64,000 nucleotides of DNA from Pseudomonadota bacterium (lineage in GTDB: Bacteria > Pseudomonadota > Gammaproteobacteria > Burkholderiales > Burkholderiaceae_C). Below are positions 17,224 through 25,402 of this stretch, piece by piece; positions within the stretch are counted from its first letter, which is position 1, and every line of letters starts with the position of its first letter. The position numbers were made by a program, and so were the translations under genes. The notes below the pieces were generated by a model, which saw nothing but the letters and a program-made list of their open reading frames with translations, was not told the origin of the DNA and did not search any database. The stretch covers positions 62,001 through 126,000 of the forward strand of contig JAJZTW010000001.1 in NCBI GenBank assembly GCA_021847345.1, written 5' to 3'.

Positions 17224-18556
17224 GACGCCGATGTCCGCCGACTCTTCCCAATTCGTCCAATGGCTGCGCTCGGTCGCGCCGTACATGCACGCGCACCGCG
17301 GCAAGGTGTTCGTGGTCGCCATCGCCGGCGAACTCATCGCCGCCGGACGACTCAACGGCCTGGTGCAGGACATCGCGCTGCTCGCTGCGATGGGGGTGCG
17401 CATCGTGCTGGTGCACGGCTTTCGCCCCCAGATCGAGGCGCAGCTTCGTGAGAAGGGCGTGAGCTCGCGCTTCAGCCACGGCATGCGAGTGACCGACGAA
17501 GTCGCGCTCGACGCCGCGCAGGAAGCGGCCGGGCAACTGCGCTTCGAGATCGAGGCCACGTTCTCGCAAGGCCTGCCGAACACCCCGATGGCCGGCGCCA
17601 CCGTGCGCGTGGTGTCGGGAAATTTCGTCACGGCCCGTCCGGTCGGCGTGATCGACGGCCTGGATTTCCAGCACACCGGACTGGTGCGCAAGGTCGACGC
17701 GGCCACCATCCAGCGCGCTCTCGAATACGGTGCGGTGGTCCTGGTGTCGCCGTTCGGCTTCTCGCCCACCGGAGAGGCGTTCAACCTGAGCATGGAAGAC
17801 GTCGCCAGCAGCGTGGCCGCCGCGCTGAAGGCCCACAAACTGATCCTGGTCACCGAGGTCGACGGGGTGATCGGCGAGGACGGCCAGCTGTTGTCGGAGC
17901 TGACCGTCGAACAGGCCGACCGCCTGCTGGCCCGCCTGCCGGACCCGCAGCAGCCGACCGACACGGCCTTCTACCTGCGCCACGCGGTGCGCGCCTGTCG
18001 TGGAGGGGTCGGCCGCGCGCACATCGTGGGCTTCGAACTCGAGGGCTCGCTGCTGCTGGAACTGTTCACGCACGACGGCGTGGGCACGATGATCGCCGAC
18101 GAGCACCTCGAGCACCTGCGCCAGGCGACCTCCGACGACGTCGGGGGCATTCTGCAGCTCATCGAGCCGCTGGAAAGCGAAGGCGTGCTGGTCAAGCGCA
18201 GCCGAACGGAAATCGAGCGTGACATCGGCAACTACACGGTGCTCGAGCACGACGGCGTGATCTTCGGCTGCGCCGCGCTGTACCCCTACCCCGAAGGCCG
18301 CACCGGCGAGATGGCCGCGCTGACCGTGGCCGAAAGCGCCCAGGGCCAGGGCGATGGCGAGCGAATCCTGCGGCGCATCGAGCAGCAGGCTCGCGCCTTG
18401 CGCCTGGAGAGCATTTTCGTGCTGACCACGCGAACCATGCACTGGTTTCTCAAGCGCGGTTTCGTGCCGGTCGACCCCGACTGGCTGCCGGAGGCTCGCC
18501 GCCAGCGCTACAACGACCAGCGGCGCTCGCGCGTGCTGGTCAAGCGCCTGAGCTGA
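17222..18556 (+). CDS. argA: N-acetylglutamate synthase (amino-acid N-acetyltransferase)
   Basis: This 444-residue enzyme makes N-acetylglutamate, the first step of arginine synthesis. It has the classical ArgA fusion: an N-terminal amino-acid-kinase fold (FVVAIAGELIAAGRLNGLVQDIALLAAMGVRIVLVHG; regulatory, binds arginine) and a C-terminal GNAT acetyltransferase domain (MAALTVAESAQGQGDGERIL as acetyl-CoA loop, then FVLTTRTMHWFLKRGF). The length agrees with the family. ATG 17222 and ATG 17231 are both possible starts; the second gives MSADSSQFVQWLRSVAPYMH, close to other ArgA termini. It is probably followed by yggX in one transcript (81 bp gap). Confidence 0.94.
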   Translation: MTPMSADSSQFVQWLRSVAPYMHAHRGKVFVVAIAGELIAAGRLNGLVQDIALLAAMGVRIVLVHGFRPQIEAQLREKGVSSRFSHGMRVTDEVALDAAQEAAGQLRFEIEATFSQGLPNTPMAGATVRVVSGNFVTARPVGVIDGLDFQHTGLVRKVDAATIQRALEYGAVVLVSPFGFSPTGEAFNLSMEDVASSVAAALKAHKLILVTEVDGVIGEDGQLLSELTVEQADRLLARLPDPQQPTDTAFYLRHAVRACRGGVGRAHIVGFELEGSLLLELFTHDGVGTMIADEHLEHLRQATSDDVGGILQLIEPLESEGVLVKRSRTEIERDIGNYTVLEHDGVIFGCAALYPYPEGRTGEMAALTVAESAQGQGDGERILRRIEQQARALRLESIFVLTTRTMHWFLKRGFVPVDPDWLPEARRQRYNDQRRSRVLVKRLS

Positions 18557-18637
18557 GCGACACCGTCCGCGACCGCGCCGCGCCCGGCGCGCTGCGCGCT
18601 CCACCCTTTGTCCATCATCCACCGCAAGGATCCGACC

Positions 18638-18913
18638 ATGACTCGCACCGTGAATTGCATCAAGCTCGGCCACGAAGCCCCGGGGCTCGACTTCCCGCCC
18701 TACCCCGGAGAGCTGGGCAAGCGCATTTTCGACAACGTCTCCAAGGAGGCCTGGCAGGGCTGGCTGAAGCACCAGACCATGCTGGTCAACGAAAACCGCC
18801 TCAACCTCGCCGACGCCAGCGCGCGGCAGTACCTGGCGCGCCAGATGGAGCGCTACTTTTTCGGTGAAGGCGCCGAGCGCCCGGCCGGCTACGTTCCTCC
18901 GGCAGGCGCCTGA
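18638..18913 (+). CDS. yggX: Fe(2+)-trafficking protein YggX family
   Basis: This 91-residue cytoplasmic protein begins [21 protein letters not shown], with the conserved cysteine of the YggX family at position 7, and continues with [17 protein letters not shown] and the NENRLNLAD-x-ARQYL segment. YggX protects iron-sulfur clusters against oxidation and supports iron supply to them. AAGGAT upstream sets the start at ATG 18638. An association with argA is only positional. Confidence 0.96.
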   Translation: MTRTVNCIKLGHEAPGLDFPPYPGELGKRIFDNVSKEAWQGWLKHQTMLVNENRLNLADASARQYLARQMERYFFGEGAERPAGYVPPAGA

Positions 18914-18968
18914 GCCCGCCCGCGGCCGTGTGACCGAATGCAACACGGCCTATCACAAAATTCGAAGA

Positions 18969-18985
18969 TTTGCCATCGCGGCAAA
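18969..18985. promoter_or_regulatory. TTTGCC-N5-GGCAAA inverted repeat
   Basis: A perfect 6-bp inverted repeat with a 5-base centre (18969-18974 and 18980-18985) lies 56 bp after yggX and 171 bp before the porin start. It has no T-tract, so it is more likely an operator or weak hairpin than a terminator. No binding protein can be named. Confidence 0.35.
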
Positions 18986-19033
18986 ACTGGATGCTGCGCC
19001 CACCCCCTCCTGCCTAGGATGCGCTTGATCTTA

Positions 19034-19054
19034 TACCTCTACCGGGTAGAAGTA
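19034..19054. promoter_or_regulatory. 21-bp near-perfect palindrome upstream of the FadL-type porin
   Basis: The sequence 19034-19054 has arms TACCTCTACC and GGTAGAAGTA around a central G and is its own reverse complement apart from one arm mismatch (the C at 19037 against the A at 19051). It is unusually AT-rich for this region and lies 101 bp before the porin ATG, with a TTGATC hexamer just upstream (19025-19030). It looks like a dimeric regulator operator. Confidence 0.5.
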
Positions 19055-19155
19055 TTTTGATCCACAAATCTGTCGACGAACCGGCGCCAACCCGGAGTGC
19101 GGCAGGTTTGCGTCGTCCGCCGATGGCGGTTCATTCCTGGAGGAGGAGAGACCCA

Positions 19156-20433
19156 ATGCACAAAAACCGACTGGCTGCCGCCTGCGCCGCCGCCTGCCTG
19201 GCGGGGGCCATGGCCCCCGGCGTAGCGCACGCCACCGACGGCTATTTCCAGCCCGGCTACAGCGTACGCTCCGTGGGCATGGGCGGAGTCGGCATCGCGC
19301 TGCCGCAAGACGCGCTGGCCGCCGCGACCAACCCCGCCGGCATGGCATTGATCGGCACTCGCTTCGACGCCGGCCTGACGCTGTTCCACCCGGACCGCCA
19401 AGCCACCATCGGCAACGTGACCTACAGTGGCAATGCGCAGAGCAACTTCCTGATTCCCGAGGTCGGCTACAACCGCATGCTGAACTCCGACATGTCGGTG
19501 GGCATCAGCCTGTACGGCAATGGCGGAATGAACTCCGGCTACGACAGCATCGCCGCCAACACGGGCCTGCTTCCCGGCACCGGTGTCGATCTGCAGCAGA
19601 TGTTCATCAGCCCGAGCTTCGCCTGGCATGTCACTCCTGCCAACACCATCGGCATCGCGCTCAACCTGGTGCACCAGAGCTTCCGCGCCAACGGCCTGAA
19701 CAACTACGCGTCGCCGCAACTCAGCCAATACCCGGCCAGCCTGCAGGCCCCGGGGCACGACTCCTCCGACGGGGTCGGCGTGCGCATCGGCTGGATCGGG
19801 CAACTGACACCCGATCTGTCGGTGGGAGCGACCTACCAGCCCAAGATCCACATGGGAAGCCTGAGCGCCTACCGCGGCCTTTTCGCCGACGGCGGCAGTT
19901 TCGACATCCCGGCCAACTACGGCATCGGTGTGTCCTGGAAGGCCACGCCGACCTGGACCCTGGCGGCCGATGTCGAGCGCATCCTGTACGGCGATGTGCC
20001 GGCGATCGCCAATTCGTCGTTGCCGCTGGCGCTCCTGGCCAGCCGCCAGCCCGCACCCATGCTCGGTGCCCCGGGCGGCGCCGGCTTCGGCTGGAGCAAC
20101 GTCACGGTGGTGAAAATCGGCGCGGCCTGGAAATACAGCGACGACCTGACCCTGCGCGCCGGCTGGAACCATACCGACAACCCGGTCAGCTCGGCCAACG
20201 TGTTCTTCAACACCATCGCTCCGGGCGTGGTGAAGGATCACCTGACCCTCGGACTGAGCTACGCGCTGACTCGCAAGGTCGACATCTCCGCCGACTACGT
20301 GCATGCCTTCCGGAATTCGGTGTCGGGCTATGCACCGGCGATGAACCCGCCGCCCACGCCTCCCGGCCAGCAGCCGGAGACCCTGAGCATGTCCCAGGAT
20401 TCGGTCGGCGTGGCCATCGGCTACAAGTTCTGA
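19156..20433 (+). CDS. FadL/OmpP1/TodX family outer-membrane transporter
   Basis: This 425-residue protein starts at ATG 19156 behind a strong GGAGGAG site. The signal peptide (MHKNRLAAACAAACLAGAM...GVAHA) is cleaved before TDGYFQPGYSVRSVGMGGVG. The early ATNPAGMALIG stretch is the NPA hallmark of FadL-type porins, whose N-terminal hatch precedes a 14-strand barrel; beta-strand alternation continues to the C-terminal aromatic residue (AIGYKF). The family carries hydrophobic compounds such as long-chain fatty acids or aromatics across the outer membrane; the substrate here is unknown. A 21-bp palindrome lies upstream and an unusual hairpin repeat begins at its stop codon. Confidence 0.9.
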   Translation: MHKNRLAAACAAACLAGAMAPGVAHATDGYFQPGYSVRSVGMGGVGIALPQDALAAATNPAGMALIGTRFDAGLTLFHPDRQATIGNVTYSGNAQSNFLIPEVGYNRMLNSDMSVGISLYGNGGMNSGYDSIAANTGLLPGTGVDLQQMFISPSFAWHVTPANTIGIALNLVHQSFRANGLNNYASPQLSQYPASLQAPGHDSSDGVGVRIGWIGQLTPDLSVGATYQPKIHMGSLSAYRGLFADGGSFDIPANYGIGVSWKATPTWTLAADVERILYGDVPAIANSSLPLALLASRQPAPMLGAPGGAGFGWSNVTVVKIGAAWKYSDDLTLRAGWNHTDNPVSSANVFFNTIAPGVVKDHLTLGLSYALTRKVDISADYVHAFRNSVSGYAPAMNPPPTPPGQQPETLSMSQDSVGVAIGYKF

Positions 20434-20594
20434 GCGCCCCCAGGGCCGGGCTGCGCCCAGCCCGCCCCCCCGTGGGGGTCAAGCAATCTTGGGGCGGCCC
20501 GGCGATTGCTTGAGAGCGCCCCCAGGGCCGGGCTGCGCCCAGCCCGCCCCCCGTGGGGGTCAAGCAATCTTGGGGCGGCCCGGCGATTGCTTGA
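20432..20594. repeat. Two-copy tandem repeat (82 + 81 bp) rich in hairpins
   Basis: Unit 1 spans 20432-20513 and unit 2 spans 20514-20594; they are identical except for one C missing from a C-run in unit 2. Each unit can form three hairpins: GGGCT-gcgccc-AGCCC, CCCCC-gt-GGGGG, and a perfect 9-bp stem CAAGCAATC/GATTGCTTG around a G/C-rich loop. Unit 1 begins inside the porin stop codon. This suggests a REP-like intergenic element rather than coding sequence. The convergent spacer 20434-20780 holds only this repeat and the terminators listed next. Confidence 0.85.
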
Positions 20595-20641
20595 GAGCAA
20601 CCCGAACGCCAACGCCGGGCCCGCCGGGCCTGGTTCCTTTG

Positions 20642-20665
20642 GGGCCCCTGCGCGGGGCCCTTTTT
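20642..20665 (+). terminator. Rho-independent terminator after the porin gene
   Basis: GGGCCCC (20642-20648) pairs with GGGGCCC (20654-20660) around a 5-base loop and is followed by TTTTT at 20661-20665 on the plus strand. It would end porin transcription beyond the tandem repeat. A second perfect 9-bp hairpin (20669-20677 with 20682-20690) follows immediately. Confidence 0.8.
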
Positions 20666-20690
20666 CATGGTGCGCCCGGCAGGGCGCACC

Positions 20691-20720
20691 AAAAAAAAGC
20701 CGCGGCCCGGAAGCCGCGGC
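20691..20720 (-). terminator. Rho-independent terminator after the acetate transporter gene
   Basis: On the minus strand GCCGCGG (20720-20714) pairs with CCGCGGC (20705-20699), followed by eight T (20698-20691). It lies 60 bp beyond the transporter stop and faces the porin terminator, so this convergent pair is well insulated. Confidence 0.85.
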
Positions 20721-20780
20721 GATCTTGTGGTTGGAATTGGAGTGTTGTGCGTGAACGGGCTTGCGTCGATGCCGCGGTCG

Positions 20781-21317
20781 TCAGACCGGCAGGACCGTGG
20801 AGCCCCAGGACTCGTTGATGACCTCGGCCCCGGCCAGGTAGAAGGCCAGCGCGCCGGTGACCAGGCCCAGGTAGCCACCCAGGGTGCTCAGGCTGCTGGA
20901 GCCCAGCAGGGCGCCGAAGGCCAGCAGGTAGAAGGTGGGGGTCAGCGCGGTGAACACCAGCATCAGCACCTTGCCCTTCTTCCAGGTTCCGATCCACATG
21001 TAGGTCGTGAAAACGCCCCACAGCAGCAGGTACCAGCCGGCGTAGGCCAGGCCCTTGGGGAAGTATTCGACCAGCAGCGCGAAGCTCCACCAGAACGCGC
21101 CGTAACCGCAGAAGGCGACGAAACCGAAGCTGTTTCCGACAAAGGCCTCCATGACGCCGGCGACGAACTGAGCCGTGCCGCCGAAGGCCAGCGCGCAGGC
21201 CAGCACCATCGGCACCATCGCGTCGGTGGCCATCCCGGCGTTGTGCATGCTCAGCAGCCAGGTGGTCAGAGCGAAGCCCGACAGGCCTAGCGGCGCGGGG
21301 TTGATTTTCTTGTCCAT
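20781..21317 (-). CDS. satP: Acetate transporter, GPR1/FUN34/YaaH (SatP) family
   Basis: This 178-residue inner-membrane protein has six helices. It shows the family signature NPAPLGLSGFALTTWLLSMHNAG near the N terminus and GGTAQFVAGVMEAFVGNSFGFVAF, then FWWSFALLVEYFPKG. SatP-type proteins take up acetate and succinate. ATG 21317 is preferred because GGAGACA lies just upstream; ATG 21329 is in frame but lacks this spacing. Its presence together with prpE and the MctP-like permease suggests growth on short carboxylic acids. Confidence 0.92.
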   Translation of the reverse strand: MDKKINPAPLGLSGFALTTWLLSMHNAGMATDAMVPMVLACALAFGGTAQFVAGVMEAFVGNSFGFVAFCGYGAFWWSFALLVEYFPKGLAYAGWYLLLWGVFTTYMWIGTWKKGKVLMLVFTALTPTFYLLAFGALLGSSSLSTLGGYLGLVTGALAFYLAGAEVINESWGSTVLPV

Positions 21318-21594
21318 CGTTGTCTCCATGGGTATGCGCGTTTGCAGACGCGCGGGTTCTCGACGCGAGCGCCCCGCAGACAGCCAAGGATCGCGGCGCT
21401 CGGGCCCCGTTTGCGGCGGGCTCGGGCCCGCTCACGCCGGCACTGTCGCCGCCGAGGCTTACGGCAGGCCTACGAAAGCACATGATGTTGCTTTTGTTGC
21501 ATTTGAATACGTCTTGGCTCGAACCGCCCGGGCAGCGTCTAATGCACAAATCATCACAGTCTTATTTCGGAACCTCTCGTATGCTCCCGGGACT
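21318..21594. other. Divergent spacer between acetate transporter and TauE/SafE genes
   Basis: These 277 bp must supply promoters in both directions. The part from about 21475 to 21595 is distinctly AT-richer than the surroundings (TGATGTTGCTTTTGTTGCATTTG), as expected for promoters, with TATGCT at 21580-21585 as a possible -10 for the plus-strand gene. No palindromic operator was seen. Confidence 0.4.
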
Positions 21595-22434
21595 ATGCAT
21601 ATCGCCACCCTCGCCTCCTCCGCTCCGGTCACGCTGAGCCTGGCCCAGCACCTTCTGTCCGTTCTGTCCGGCCTGGCGGTCGGCTTCTCGCTCGGCCTCA
21701 TAGGCGGCGGCGGATCGATTCTCGCGGTACCCCTGCTCCTCTACCTCGTGGGGTATCCGAACGCCCACGTGGTCATCGGCACCACGGCGCTGGCCGTGTC
21801 GATCAACGCCTACCTGAACCTGATTCCCCACGCCCGCGCCGGGAACGTGCGCTGGCGCGATGCGCTGGTGTTCGCCGTGGTCGGCGCCGCGGCAGCGTTC
21901 GTCGGCTCCAGCCTGGGCAAGGCCGTGGACGGCAAGAAACTGCTGTTCCTGTTCGCCATCCTGATGCTGGTGATCGCCGCGTTGATGCTGCGACGGCGCG
22001 AGCCGGCGGCGAAGGTGGACTTGCACGAAGCCCCCGCGCCAAAGGGTTCGTGGTGGCGCCTGGTCGTGGCGGCCGCGATCGTCGGCACCCTGGCGGGCTT
22101 TTTCGGCATCGGCGGGGGATTCCTGATCGTGCCGGGCCTGGCGCTGTCGACCGGCATGCCGATGATCGCCGCCATCGGCTCGTCGCTGCTGTCGGTGGGC
22201 ACCTTCGGCCTGACCACGGCGATCAATTACGCCCGTTCGGGCCTGCTCGACCCGACCGTGGCGCTGCTCTACATCGGCGGCGGCGTGGTCGGGGGCTGGG
22301 TGGGTACGCGCGTGGCCACCCACCTGGGCAAGCACAGCAAGGGCACGCTGAACCTGATCTTCGCGCTTCTCGTGGCCGTGGTCGCGCTGTACATGCTCTG
22401 GAAGAACCTGTCGGCCTTCGGGCTGCACCTGTGA
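21595..22434 (+). CDS. Sulfite exporter TauE/SafE family permease
   Basis: This 279-residue membrane protein has about eight helices arranged as two related halves, each with a glycine-rich motif: GFSLGLIGGGGSILAVPLLLYLVG in the first and GTLAGFFGIGGGFLIVPGLAL in the second. This pattern defines the TauE/SafE family, which exports sulfite or other sulfur-containing anions and organosulfonates. In a genome with a Sox system, export of sulfite or another sulfur anion would make sense, but the substrate is inferred. ATG 21595 is the first start consistent with the membrane topology. Confidence 0.87.
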   Translation: MHIATLASSAPVTLSLAQHLLSVLSGLAVGFSLGLIGGGGSILAVPLLLYLVGYPNAHVVIGTTALAVSINAYLNLIPHARAGNVRWRDALVFAVVGAAAAFVGSSLGKAVDGKKLLFLFAILMLVIAALMLRRREPAAKVDLHEAPAPKGSWWRLVVAAAIVGTLAGFFGIGGGFLIVPGLALSTGMPMIAAIGSSLLSVGTFGLTTAINYARSGLLDPTVALLYIGGGVVGGWVGTRVATHLGKHSKGTLNLIFALLVAVVALYMLWKNLSAFGLHL

Positions 22435-22492
22435 CGCGCAGTGCGAGCAGGCCGCTCCCGCCGGAGCCGGGCGCCCCCAGCCCCGGGCCGGC

Positions 22493-23902
22493 TCAGAGCA
22501 GCTCCGCCAGCAGGTCGTGCCCTTGCGTGGCGACCACTCGCGCGCGCACGAACTGTCCCGCGCTGCGAGCCAGGCGCATGCGCGCCGAAGGCTTCGCCGG
22601 CGCCTTGATCAGCACCTTGCCGTCGATTTCCGGCGCCTCCGCATAACTGCGCGCGACGGCGCCGTCGCGCCCGGCGGTGTCGACCAGCACGCGCAGGTCC
22701 TGGCCGACGCGCCGATGCAGGCGCGCCACCGAAACCTGCTCGGCGACCTCCATGAACCGGGCCTGCCGCTGCTGGCGCAGCTCGTCGGGCAACGCGCCGG
22801 GCAGCTCGTTGGCCGCAGCGCCCTGCACCGGCGAGTAGGCAAAGCAGCCCACGCGATCGATCTGCGCGCGTCGGACGAAGTCGAGCAGGTTCTCGAACTC
22901 GTCTTCGGTCTCGCCCGGAAAGCCGGCGATGAAGGTCGAGCGGATCGCGATGTCGGGACAGGCCTCGCGCCAGCGCGCGATGCGCTCGAGGGCGCGCTCG
23001 CCGCCGGCCGGTCGGCGCATGCGCCGCAACACGTCGGGATGCGCATGCTGCAGCGGCACGTCGAGGTACGGAAGCACCCTGCCCTGCGCCATCACGGGCA
23101 GCACCTCGTCGACATGCGGGTAGGGGTAGATGTAATGCAGGCGCACCCAGGCATCGTGCTGCTCGGCCAGTTCGGCCAGCGCCTGCACCAGCTCCGCGAA
23201 GCGCGTGCGCAGCGGTCGCCCCTGCCAGAAGCCCGTGCGGTACTTCAGGTCCGAGCCGTAGGCCGCGGTGTCCTGGCTGACCACCAGCAACTCGCGCACG
23301 CCGGCGCGCAGCAGCGCCTGGGCCTCGTCGAGTACGTCGCCGATGGGGCGCGACACCAGCTTGCCGCGCATGCTCGGGATGATGCAGAAGCTGCAGCTCT
23401 GGTTGCAACCCTCGGCGATCTTCAGGTAGGCGTAGTGGCGCGGCGTGAGCTTCAGGCCGCCCGGTGGCAGCAGGTCGACGAAGGGGTCGTGCGGCTTGGG
23501 CAACACGGAGTGCACATGCTGCAGCACCTCGTCGGTGGCCTGCGGCCCGGTCACCGCCAGCACCTTGGGGTGGACCTTGCGCACCAGGTTGTCGCCCTGC
23601 TCGTCGCGACGCGCGCCCAGGCAGCCGGTGACCAGCACGCGCCCGTTGTCGTGCAGCGCCTCGCCGATGGCGTCGAGGCTTTCCTGCACGGCCTCGTCGA
23701 TGAAGCCGCAGGTGTTGACGATCACCAGATCGGCGCCGGCGTAACTCGAACTCGTCTCGTAGCCCTCGGCGCGCAGCCGGGAGACGATTCGCTCGGAGTC
23801 GACCAGCGCCTTCGGGCAGCCCAGGGAGACGAAGCCGACACGCGGCGCGGCCGCGGGCTCGAGGCCTTGCGCGGCAACAGGGGGGGTGGAGATTTCGGAC
23901 AT
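22493..23902 (-). CDS. rimO: Ribosomal protein S12 methylthiotransferase RimO
   Basis: This 469-residue radical-SAM enzyme adds a methylthio group to the aspartate of ribosomal protein S12. The N-terminal UPF0004 domain supplies cluster cysteines C29, C65 and C94 ([23 protein letters not shown]), the radical-SAM triad CxxxCxxC is at C166/C170/C173 ([12 protein letters not shown]), and a TRAM domain ends the protein. [12 protein letters not shown] distinguishes RimO from MiaB. The length is normal. phaR lies upstream on the same strand, 40 bp away. Confidence 0.96.
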   Translation of the reverse strand: MSEISTPPVAAQGLEPAAAPRVGFVSLGCPKALVDSERIVSRLRAEGYETSSSYAGADLVIVNTCGFIDEAVQESLDAIGEALHDNGRVLVTGCLGARRDEQGDNLVRKVHPKVLAVTGPQATDEVLQHVHSVLPKPHDPFVDLLPPGGLKLTPRHYAYLKIAEGCNQSCSFCIIPSMRGKLVSRPIGDVLDEAQALLRAGVRELLVVSQDTAAYGSDLKYRTGFWQGRPLRTRFAELVQALAELAEQHDAWVRLHYIYPYPHVDEVLPVMAQGRVLPYLDVPLQHAHPDVLRRMRRPAGGERALERIARWREACPDIAIRSTFIAGFPGETEDEFENLLDFVRRAQIDRVGCFAYSPVQGAAANELPGALPDELRQQRQARFMEVAEQVSVARLHRRVGQDLRVLVDTAGRDGAVARSYAEAPEIDGKVLIKAPAKPSARMRLARSAGQFVRARVVATQGHDLLAELL

Positions 23903-23942
23903 GCCCGTATTGTCGCCGCATCGCGGCGCACGGGCTGCAACA

Positions 23943-24485
23943 TCACTTCTTGGGCGGCGCCTGGAAGGCTCCCATCATCTGCTTGGCCTGCTGCTGCATC
24001 TGCTCCTGCATCTGCACGTACAGCTTCTTGCTCTGCTCGAGGTAGTTGCCCATCATGCCCTGCAGCATCGGCGCCTGCCCGCTGAGGAACTGGGACCACA
24101 TCTCGGGACTGAAGCTGCTGCTGTCGTACAGCCCGCGGGACTGCTCGGCCAGCTTGCCCTGGATGTCAATGAAGGCCTGCACGGTCTTTTCCAGGTACGA
24201 GCCCATCATGCCCTGCATCGCGTGACCGTAGAAGCGGATGAGCTGCTCGAGCATCGCAGTGCTCAGCATCGGCACGCCGCCCGCCTCTTCCTCGAGGATG
24301 ATCAGCAGCAGGATGCTGCGCGTGAGGTCCGCGCCGGTCTTCGCGTCCTGCACGACGAAGCGATGTCCCTCCATGACCAGGGACTTGACGTCGGCCAACG
24401 TGATGTAGGCGCTGGTTTCGGTGTCGTACAGCCGACGGTTCGGGTACTTCTTGATGACGCGAACAGCGGTTTCGGCGTTGGGCAT
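23943..24485 (-). CDS. phaR: Polyhydroxyalkanoate synthesis repressor PhaR
   Basis: This 180-residue protein has the PHA-accumulation regulator DNA-binding domain at its N terminus ([25 protein letters not shown]), followed by two PHB-accumulation regulatory domains with repeated GMMGxYLE segments and a glutamine-rich tail ([14 protein letters not shown]). PhaR binds DNA and PHA granules and represses phasin and its own gene until polymer appears. ATG 24485 gives the typical start; the longer open frame upstream is not coding. It closes the order phaC-phaA-phaB-phaR, as in Cupriavidus-type clusters. Confidence 0.95.
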   Translation of the reverse strand: MPNAETAVRVIKKYPNRRLYDTETSAYITLADVKSLVMEGHRFVVQDAKTGADLTRSILLLIILEEEAGGVPMLSTAMLEQLIRFYGHAMQGMMGSYLEKTVQAFIDIQGKLAEQSRGLYDSSSFSPEMWSQFLSGQAPMLQGMMGNYLEQSKKLYVQMQEQMQQQAKQMMGAFQAPPKK

Positions 24486-24616
24486 GGCGAACACGGTGGC
24501 GATGATCGGATTCTCGGCCGATTGAACCACAAAACCCTGGTGCGCAGGTATCGGGACCCCTCCCGGGGAGCCGCTGCCGCGGCGCATGGACCCGCGCATC
24601 GCGCGGGCCCGGGCGC

Positions 24617-25357
24617 TCAGCTCATGTGCAGACCGCCGTTGATCGACAGTTCGGCGCCGGTCGTGAACGCGCCGTCGTCGCTGGCCAGCCAGGTCACCAG
24701 CGAGGCCACTTCCTCCGGCCTGCCGAGGCGCTTGACGGGGATCGACGAGACGATCTTGTCCATCACGTCCTGGCGGATGGCCTTGACCATGTCGGTGAGG
24801 ATGTAGCCGGGAGCCACGGTGTTGACCGTCACGCCCTTCGATGCCACTTCCTGCGCCAGGGCCATCGTGAAACCATGCATGCCGGCCTTCGCCGCCGAAT
24901 AGTTGGTCTGCCCGAACTGGCCCTTCTCGCCGTTGACCGACGAGATGTTGACAATGCGCCCCCAGCCGCGGTCGACCATGCCGTCGATGACCTGCTTGGT
25001 GACGTTGAACATCGAGTACAGGTTGGTCTTGATCACCCGGTCCCAGTCGTCGTAGGCCATCTTGCGGAACACCGAGTCGCGGGTGATGCCGGCGTTGTTG
25101 ACCAGGATGTCCACCTTGCCGTGCTCGGCGAACACCTGCTGGAACGCGGCGCAGGTCGACTCCCATTCGGCCACGTTGCCCTCCGAGGCGTACACGTCGT
25201 AGCCCTGGGCGCGCATGTCGCGCAGCCAGGCGTCCTTGCGCGGCGAGTTCGGCCCGCAGCCGGCGATCACCTTGTGCCCGGCCTCGCACAGCTTGCGGCA
25301 GATCGCCGTGCCGATTCCCCCCATGCCACCGGTGACATATGCAACCTTCTTGTCCAT
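24617..25357 (-). CDS. phaB: Acetoacetyl-CoA reductase
   Basis: This 246-residue short-chain dehydrogenase reduces acetoacetyl-CoA to (R)-3-hydroxybutyryl-CoA for PHA synthesis. It has the glycine-rich cofactor loop VTGGMGGIGTAIC, the NNAGITRD motif, catalytic serine in NISSVNGEKGQFG and the YSAAKAG tyrosine/lysine pair, all as in NADPH-dependent PhaB. AAAGGAAAAG before ATG 25357 is a good ribosome-binding site. It lies 45 bp after phaA and 131 bp before phaR. Confidence 0.96.
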   Translation of the reverse strand: MDKKVAYVTGGMGGIGTAICRKLCEAGHKVIAGCGPNSPRKDAWLRDMRAQGYDVYASEGNVAEWESTCAAFQQVFAEHGKVDILVNNAGITRDSVFRKMAYDDWDRVIKTNLYSMFNVTKQVIDGMVDRGWGRIVNISSVNGEKGQFGQTNYSAAKAGMHGFTMALAQEVASKGVTVNTVAPGYILTDMVKAIRQDVMDKIVSSIPVKRLGRPEEVASLVTWLASDDGAFTTGAELSINGGLHMS

Positions 25358-25402
25358 GACTCTTTTCCTTTCGACGTTTACGGGTATTGCCTTCGACCCG
25401 GC

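Noticed and set aside
13196-18946. A single 1916-residue minus-strand frame
   Set aside because: The C-terminal 1321 residues are HrpA; the rest is antisense to argA and yggX and is not coding.
19039-20304. A minus-strand gene of 421 codons overlapping the porin
   Set aside because: The plus-strand porin has a signal peptide, ribosome-binding site and family motifs; the overlapping frame is a shadow.
20432-20594. CRISPR array
   Set aside because: There are only two units, adjacent with no spacers, and each unit is far longer than a CRISPR repeat and rich in hairpins; no cas gene is present.
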